This document shows, piece by piece, positions 47,138 through 52,251 of a stretch of 52,251 bases of DNA. Numbering within the stretch: position 1 is the first letter of the stretch; each line of letters begins with the position of its first letter. Both the position numbers and the translations under genes were made by a program. The DNA is taken from positions 1-52,251 of the forward strand of contig NZ_JANATA010000022.1 of assembly GCF_024199005.1 (NCBI RefSeq), written 5' to 3'. The notes below the pieces were generated by a model, which was not told the origin of the DNA, did not search any database, and worked only from the letters and a program-made list of their open reading frames with translations. This stretch comes from Opacimonas viscosa. GTDB lineage: Bacteria; Pseudomonadota; Gammaproteobacteria; Enterobacterales; Alteromonadaceae.

Positions 47138-47797
47138 CTACTGATCTAAAGCCGCTTTAATGCGTGCTTTTTCGGCGGCTGACAAATCAGCAGTTTGTAC
47201 GAGTTTGATAATAATATCTGCCATATCTGTACTGAGTTTTTGTTCTGCATGAGTCTCTTTGGTATGTGTTCCATCAGCGGTCACGATCATGACTTTTTTG
47301 GCTACTACTTGCCCCGGCTCAGTGCGCTCCATTTCCACTTCAATAGTTTCTTCTGTTGCATCGCCTTTAGTTACCCACACTTTGACATCTTCGTTCTTCG
47401 CTGTATTTTTTTCCACAACAAACACCTTGGTTTCTGCAGAGGTATTGTCAACTTCGGTTTCAGATTCTACAAATGGCATCACATAAGTATCAGTATCCAT
47501 TAGCATCATGTTGTCATCATTGACTGATTTGGTCGTTTGGATAACTTTTACTATGCGTTTTTCTACATTTTCTTGAGGGCTCTCAGAACGCTCTACAACC
47601 CGGACCTCTACCTCCTCATTTTGCTTATCATCTAAATCCCCAGCCATAAACATAAAGTGCTCATCACTCGTCGCACTTCGCTTTTTAGGTTGTTCGGTAG
47701 CAGTGGCAGATTCAGTCGTACCAGAAAAGAGTGTATCGGTACTCACGCAGCCACTAAGGGCAACGCATAAAGAGACTAACAGTATTTTTTTCATCAT
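47138..47797 (-). CDS. predicted lipoprotein of unknown function
   Basis: This 219-residue protein has the signal sequence MMKKILLVSLCVALSGC (lipobox LSGC, Cys17). The mature part is hydrophilic, acidic and rich in Val, Glu and Thr, with alternating short strands (EVEVRVVERSE, ETKVFVVEKN, TIEVEMERTE) and a C-terminal helical segment of ~35 residues (ADLSAAEKARIKAALDQ). I recognise no family. It probably resides in the periplasm or outer membrane. GGGAA lies before the start. It converges with the phosphohexomutase gene. Confidence 0.8.
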   Translation of the reverse strand: MMKKILLVSLCVALSGCVSTDTLFSGTTESATATEQPKKRSATSDEHFMFMAGDLDDKQNEEVEVRVVERSESPQENVEKRIVKVIQTTKSVNDDNMMLMDTDTYVMPFVESETEVDNTSAETKVFVVEKNTAKNEDVKVWVTKGDATEETIEVEMERTEPGQVVAKKVMIVTADGTHTKETHAEQKLSTDMADIIIKLVQTADLSAAEKARIKAALDQ

Positions 47798-48162
47798 TAA
47801 GTTCCCATTAAATACATTGATTAATCAATACTATAGAGGATAAAGCTCAATAAAAAAATCTATTAAAGTGTTTTTTTATTAAATCAAACACTAAAAATAT
47901 GCATTAAACAAAAGTATAGAACTATCCACTAGCGCTGGCAGAACTGCGCTTAAGCACTATCTTTATTGATGTCCCTTTTAACATCATAACAATAGAGAAG
48001 TAGTTGCAGTATGGATATGATATTTACGCCAGGAGTTGGCTCGTCACGCCTATTAAAAAACAAAACAAAATATACCGCTAAGCGCATAACAAAATTCGCA
48101 CTAGCACACAATCAAACAGCCTTTGAACACAGTGTTCAAATGACCAAGCAGGGAGCATACTC
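47798..48162. other. regulatory region upstream of the GAF-kinase/EAL operon
   Basis: These 365 bases lie between divergent genes. A perfect 19-bp palindrome at 48122-48140 is the clear feature. A 52-codon frame at 48011-48169 runs into the kinase start but lacks a good ribosome site and I do not call it. Confidence 0.6.
48122..48140. promoter_or_regulatory. 19-bp perfect palindrome, candidate operator
   Basis: TTTGAACACAGTGTTCAAA is a 9-1-9 perfect dyad ending 22 bp before the start codon of the GAF hybrid kinase. Size and symmetry suit a TetR- or LacI-type repressor operator. The cognate regulator is not in the window. Confidence 0.55.
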
Positions 48163-50430
48163 ATGTTAGAACCTGCTATCCCACAAAATGAATCGCGTCG
48201 TTTAGCGTTACTCAGAGAACTGAAGATTTTGGATTCTGAGAAAAGTCGCTCCTTTGATAATATTACCCAGTTAGTTAGTCAACTATTAGATGTCCCAATC
48301 GTCGCCGTGAGCTTGGTGGATGTGGACCGTCAATGGTTTAAATCAACGGTGGGTTTGGATGTGTGTGAAACAGGACGAGATGTCTCTTTTTGTGGACATG
48401 TGGTGTTTCATGAAAACATTATGCATGTACCCGACACACACTTAGACCCACGTTTTACCGACAATCCTTTGGTGACCGATAGTCCTTTTATTCGCAGTTA
48501 TATCGGTATTCCATTGCGTCCAGGTGGCACTGAGGTAGTAGGTACGCTCTGCGCGATAGATACCCGTGTCAGAGAATACAGCAAACAACAAATTCAACAG
48601 TTGCGTATGCTTGCTGAACAGACCGAAAGTTTGTTACAGCTAAATAGAGTTCAGAACCAATCCATCAAACTCAATGACAAACTGAACCAAGAAAAGCGTA
48701 ACCTGCTGCGTGATAGAGCTTTATTAAGTAATCTCCACAAGGGAATTTCAGATTTTGACGCCTTAGTCTCTGGCAATTTACTGTGGGATTTTTTGCAGCA
48801 ATCGTTAAAAGAACTGACTAATAGTGAATATGCCTTTATCGGTGAAAAGATTGTTGATAATGACGAAGCTCGCCTAAAACTGTTATCGATTACGGATATG
48901 TCATGGGATGAAAATTCGCGGGTAATGTATGAGGACTTTATCAGTGGAAGAGCCACTTTAGGGAGTGCTAATAGCTTAATCGGTCAAGTCTTTACCAAAG
49001 GCGAGACGGTGTTGATGAATAATATTGATTTAACCGCACCTCAGCGCAGATTCCCCAAAGGACACCCCAAATTACATAATTACCTGGGGATCCCCATCAG
49101 TGATGGCAAAGAAGTGTTAGGGATGATAGCTATCGCAAATTGTAAACATGGTGTAGATGAAGCGCTCGAACAGTGGTTACAGCCTTTTATTGCTTCCTGT
49201 GTCTTAATTATTCGGCTGCATCGTATGATCGAATCATCTGAAAAATTTAATATTGAACTGCAGCAAGCAAAAGATCTGATGGAAAGTGCGAACAAGGCGA
49301 AGACGGAGTTTTTATCCTCCATGAGCCACGAGTTACGCACACCATTAAACTCTATCATTGGGTTTTCACAATTATTGCTAACTCAGAAAAAGCATCCTTT
49401 GTCGGAAAAACACGTCCGCCAAATTGACCAAATTCACAATAGTGGTAAGCATTTATTAAATTTAATCAATGAAGTCCTCGATTTATCCAAGATTGAAGCC
49501 GGCAAGCTGTCTTTATCCATCGAACCGACAGATATCAATACGGTGCTAGAAGAGTCTTTAGTGACCATCGAACCCTTGGCGAGTCCTGCACACATTAGCA
49601 TTGAAAATAATGTGACCAATGAACTTGTGATCTTGGCCGATTACACGCGTGTGAAGCAAGTCCTGATTAATATTTTAAGTAACGCTGTGAAATATAATCG
49701 TCCCAATGGCAGTGTATTGATCAGTGTTGATGTTGAAGATATTTCCGCGGCAATATCCATCAAAGATACGGGTAAAGGCATTAAGCCCGAGGATATGCCT
49801 TACCTATTTGAACCGTTTAATCGTTTAGGGGCTGAAAACAGTGGCATTGAAGGTACCGGTGTAGGGCTTGCACTCACCCATAAACTCATTGAAGCGATGA
49901 ATGGGAGTATCAGGGTAGATAGCGGCCCAACGGGCTCTTGTTTTACTGTTCTGTTTCCACTTTCAGAGCAAAGTATACAAAGTGCGATTGATATTGCGGA
50001 TCTCGGAGAGTTCAAAAATCATAAAATTGATACGAGTTTACAGAAAAAGAGTGTGTTGTATGTTGAGGATAACCCTGCCAACCAAGAATTAATGCAAGAT
50101 ATTTTTGAAGATCTAGACGCACTCCAACTGACGTGTGTCGGTGACGCCCTGATTGGTTTTGAAATAGCGAAAACAACACAACCCAATTTAATCATTCTAG
50201 ATATCAACCTTCCTGATATTAATGGATTTGAGTTATTAGACATGTTGCAGAACCAACCTGAGACAAAAGCATGTCCTATTATCGCCTTGTCTGCCAATGC
50301 GATGCCAACAGATGTTGCACGAGGCCAAGCGGCAGGGTTTGAACATTACCTTGTCAAGCCAGTCGATATTCCCAATTTGCTCAGTGTCATTGAAAGCTAC
50401 TTCCCTAACTTTGGAGAAGCCAATGACTAA
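48163..50430 (+). CDS. GAF-domain hybrid sensor histidine kinase
   Basis: This 755-residue soluble protein has a first GAF domain (about 25-160, with [20 protein letters not shown] and [18 protein letters not shown]), a coiled coil (160-190), a second GAF domain (about 195-350), and HisKA with H389 in [15 protein letters not shown]. The HATPase ([23 protein letters not shown]) and a C-terminal receiver with D680 in [15 protein letters not shown] follow. It overlaps the next gene by 8 bp. GGGAG lies before the start. The input signal is unknown; the first GAF resembles those of light- or redox-linked kinases only in general form. Confidence 0.92.
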   Translation: MLEPAIPQNESRRLALLRELKILDSEKSRSFDNITQLVSQLLDVPIVAVSLVDVDRQWFKSTVGLDVCETGRDVSFCGHVVFHENIMHVPDTHLDPRFTDNPLVTDSPFIRSYIGIPLRPGGTEVVGTLCAIDTRVREYSKQQIQQLRMLAEQTESLLQLNRVQNQSIKLNDKLNQEKRNLLRDRALLSNLHKGISDFDALVSGNLLWDFLQQSLKELTNSEYAFIGEKIVDNDEARLKLLSITDMSWDENSRVMYEDFISGRATLGSANSLIGQVFTKGETVLMNNIDLTAPQRRFPKGHPKLHNYLGIPISDGKEVLGMIAIANCKHGVDEALEQWLQPFIASCVLIIRLHRMIESSEKFNIELQQAKDLMESANKAKTEFLSSMSHELRTPLNSIIGFSQLLLTQKKHPLSEKHVRQIDQIHNSGKHLLNLINEVLDLSKIEAGKLSLSIEPTDINTVLEESLVTIEPLASPAHISIENNVTNELVILADYTRVKQVLINILSNAVKYNRPNGSVLISVDVEDISAAISIKDTGKGIKPEDMPYLFEPFNRLGAENSGIEGTGVGLALTHKLIEAMNGSIRVDSGPTGSCFTVLFPLSEQSIQSAIDIADLGEFKNHKIDTSLQKKSVLYVEDNPANQELMQDIFEDLDALQLTCVGDALIGFEIAKTTQPNLIILDINLPDINGFELLDMLQNQPETKACPIIALSANAMPTDVARGQAAGFEHYLVKPVDIPNLLSVIESYFPNFGEAND

Positions 50431-52174
50431 TTCTATAGATGCTGTAAATAAAGTAGAGTCGGCCCATATTCTGATTGTGGATGACTTACTAGCCAACGTA
50501 CAACTCGTTGCCGATATTTTAGATGACGAAGGGTATCAAAATATCGCGACGTTGACCGATCCTCGTAAGGTATTAAAGTATTGCCAGCAACATAACCCGG
50601 ATATGATTTTGCTCGATATTAGAATGCCTCACTTATCGGGTCTAGACGTGTTGGCGTTGTTACAAGAACACTATCAAGACGCATTGCCATTTATCATCGT
50701 TTTGACTGCTGAAAATGATGCTAGCGCTAAAACCAGAGCACTGGATATGGGCGCCATTGACTATTTGTTAAAGCCGTTTGATCAAGTAGAGTTGGTTAGC
50801 AAAGTCAGTAACTTATTGGTCCATGGGATACAAATCAAAGAAAAAACCGCGCACAACAAAGAGCTCGTTCGATTGTTAACGAATTCTATCGATGAACTCT
50901 CTGAGATGTCGATACAAGATCCCATTTCTGAATTACCCAACCGTTTTGCTATTTCTTTGCATATAAAAGAACAGTATCGCCAACAAAATCCGCTCAGTGC
51001 GATCCTCATCAGTATTGATGGCATGGAAGATATTGAAAATATTCATGGGCACAACATTACCGAGATTTTATTTAAACAAGTGATTGATATCTGTAGTGTG
51101 ACTTCAGCGTTAAAAAATCCTTTTTTAGGGTGCTGGTCTGGGTATCAATTAATGCTGTTGTCGCGCACCCACGACTTGCATGCGGTACAAAATTACTTGC
51201 ACAATATCAATGAATTACTCAACGGCACCTTTGCAGTTGAAGATATGTTGCTACGAGTCAAAGTCCGCATGGGAGCGTGTTTAAACTCTAGTGTATTGAA
51301 AAATGAATCAGAGCTGCTACATCGGTGCATTATTGCCTTACCGAAAAAAACAGACAAAGAAAAAATATGTTTATACAGCCAAGAGTTAGCGATGCAAATC
51401 CAACGTGAAAACCACATAAAACAAGCTTTGGTAAACGCCATTATTAAGAATGAATTTGAGCTGGTTTACCAACCCAAAATTGACCTGGCGACCAATAAAA
51501 TTACGGGCGCTGAAGCCTTGATCCGCTGGCACAGCCCTACTTTAGGCTTTGTCATGCCCAATGAGTTTATCAGTATTGCAGAGCATACTGGAGATATTTT
51601 GCCTTTGGGTACCTGGATCATTAAACGTGCTTTGCACGATCTCGAAGTGTTTTTGCAGCACCCTAAGGTGGATGACCATTTTTGTTTAGCGATTAACTTA
51701 TCCGTCACACAAATATTGGAGAAAGACTTCACCGGGATCTTCTTAGATTTGGTTGATCAAAGCAGTATAGATCCCCAAAATATTCAAGTTGAAGTCACTG
51801 AAAGCCTCATGATTGAAGATACTCAGTGGATCCACAACCAATTAAATATATTGCGTCAAGCTGGAATTTCAGTCGCTTTAGATGACTTTGGGACCGGTTA
51901 CTCATCATTGAGTTATTTACGCGAACTCCCCATCGATGTTTTGAAGATTGACCGCAGTTTTATTCGCGATATCACTCAGAACCAAGAAGCCAATATGCTG
52001 GTCAAAGCCATCATCCATCTAGCACAAATTTTTAGACTTAAAATTGTTGCCGAAGGCATTGAAGAACGTGTCCAAGCAGAAGTATTGAACGATATGGGTT
52101 GTGATGAAGCCCAAGGCTATTTCTTCGCAAAACCCCTGTCTTTTAATGACTTTGAGTTGCGCTTAGCAAGCTAG
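50423..52174 (+). CDS. response regulator with degenerate GGDEF and intact EAL domain
   Basis: The protein has 583 residues. A receiver domain (D65 in [12 protein letters not shown]) leads through a coiled coil into a GGDEF-type domain (about 165-330) whose signature is lost (CWSGYQLML in its place). The EAL domain keeps E364 of [45 protein letters not shown] and QGYFFAKPL. It should therefore hydrolyse c-di-GMP, not make it. I start at 50423 ([10 protein letters not shown]) with GGAG upstream and an 8-bp overlap with the kinase gene; the frame from 50297 is inside the kinase. The kinase probably phosphorylates its receiver. Confidence 0.93.
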   Translation: MTNSIDAVNKVESAHILIVDDLLANVQLVADILDDEGYQNIATLTDPRKVLKYCQQHNPDMILLDIRMPHLSGLDVLALLQEHYQDALPFIIVLTAENDASAKTRALDMGAIDYLLKPFDQVELVSKVSNLLVHGIQIKEKTAHNKELVRLLTNSIDELSEMSIQDPISELPNRFAISLHIKEQYRQQNPLSAILISIDGMEDIENIHGHNITEILFKQVIDICSVTSALKNPFLGCWSGYQLMLLSRTHDLHAVQNYLHNINELLNGTFAVEDMLLRVKVRMGACLNSSVLKNESELLHRCIIALPKKTDKEKICLYSQELAMQIQRENHIKQALVNAIIKNEFELVYQPKIDLATNKITGAEALIRWHSPTLGFVMPNEFISIAEHTGDILPLGTWIIKRALHDLEVFLQHPKVDDHFCLAINLSVTQILEKDFTGIFLDLVDQSSIDPQNIQVEVTESLMIEDTQWIHNQLNILRQAGISVALDDFGTGYSSLSYLRELPIDVLKIDRSFIRDITQNQEANMLVKAIIHLAQIFRLKIVAEGIEERVQAEVLNDMGCDEAQGYFFAKPLSFNDFELRLAS

Positions 52175-52196
52175 TTTTACAAGGTCATTCACCTTA

Positions 52197-52251
52197 GTGA
52201 ACTACCCCGCGACAGAGCAAGTCTGATCACGGGGCTTCGGCTGTAAAGCTT
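52197..52251 (+). repeat. dispersed ~55-bp repeat, copy B, cut by window edge
   Basis: GTGAACTACCCCGCGACA and then TCTGATCACGGGG-CTTCGGCTGTA match copy A at 34326-34382. It lies 22 bp after the EAL gene. CCCCG...CGGGG can pair, with an inner CAGA/TCTG helix. The element may continue past the window. Confidence 0.7.

Noticed and set aside
48011-48169. 52-codon frame overlapping the start of the GAF hybrid kinase by 7 bases
   Set aside because: Weak ribosome site, no recognisable protein character, and it contains the 19-bp palindrome; the region is better read as promoter and leader.
1-52251. Search for CRISPR arrays, prophage, integrons, toxin-antitoxin pairs and transposase genes
   Set aside because: No regularly spaced repeats, phage genes, integrase or transposase frames were seen; the window is mainly core chromosome.

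Overview
The window is a 52 kb stretch of a gammaproteobacterial chromosome, most likely from the Alteromonadales (Alteromonas/Glaciecola-like). The pointers are a complete rnf/rsx operon closed by nth, MotY of a sodium-driven polar flagellum, the prmB-aroC-MFS cluster divergent from smrB, the prkA-yeaH-spoVR operon, and protein lengths close to E. coli and Vibrio orthologues. The DNA is moderately AT-rich. Most of it is core genome: I see no prophage, integron, CRISPR array or transposase gene. The novelty lies in intergenic RNA and regulatory structure, in one apparently foreign gene, and in signalling genes.

Layout. 1-54 is the 3' end of tRNA-Asn. 400-6345 is rsxABCDGE-nth, an ion-pumping electron-transfer complex plus a DNA glycosylase; the glycosylase is of an unusual, apparently cluster-less type. 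6402-8289 holds a 2OG-Fe(II) oxygenase and motY, both leftward. 8464-11501 is an RNA-processing and redox block: rnt, a 2-Cys peroxiredoxin, a Bfd-like ferredoxin behind a Fur-box-like site, grxD and sodB. 11805-16560 is prkA-yeaH-spoVR. 16865-21616 holds a dienoyl-CoA isomerase-like crotonase, then MFS/aroC/prmB leftward, then smrB.

21617-23055 is the most interesting part. A 41-codon membrane protein gene sits behind two perfect FNR boxes at class II spacing. Next comes a lipoprotein with a transglycosylase-like fold. Then two tandem, near-identical hairpin/terminator units look like twin small RNA genes. 23056-27152 has gshA and a three-gene operon (Hpt protein, RluA-family pseudouridine synthase, PanE). 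27229-34167 is translation-centred and leftward: lysS, prfB with its programmed +1 frameshift, an FMN reductase, argS and prfC.

34575-39580 contains a membrane hybrid histidine kinase, rimI-holD, and an NfeD/stomatin pair. 39906-42830 is prpE-acuI, which together could convert acrylate or propionate to propionyl-CoA. 42860-45501 is a FIST-domain sensor translationally coupled to a histidine kinase, resembling the NosP/NahK nitric-oxide sensing pair. 45691-47797 has a phosphohexomutase and an unrecognised lipoprotein. 48163-52174 is a GAF-hybrid kinase overlapping a REC/degenerate-GGDEF/EAL protein, a likely c-di-GMP-degrading output. A ~55 bp dispersed repeat occurs at 34326 and again at the right edge of the window.

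All calls come from reading the translations and DNA by eye. Family assignments rest on recognised motifs, length and synteny. No database search was run.
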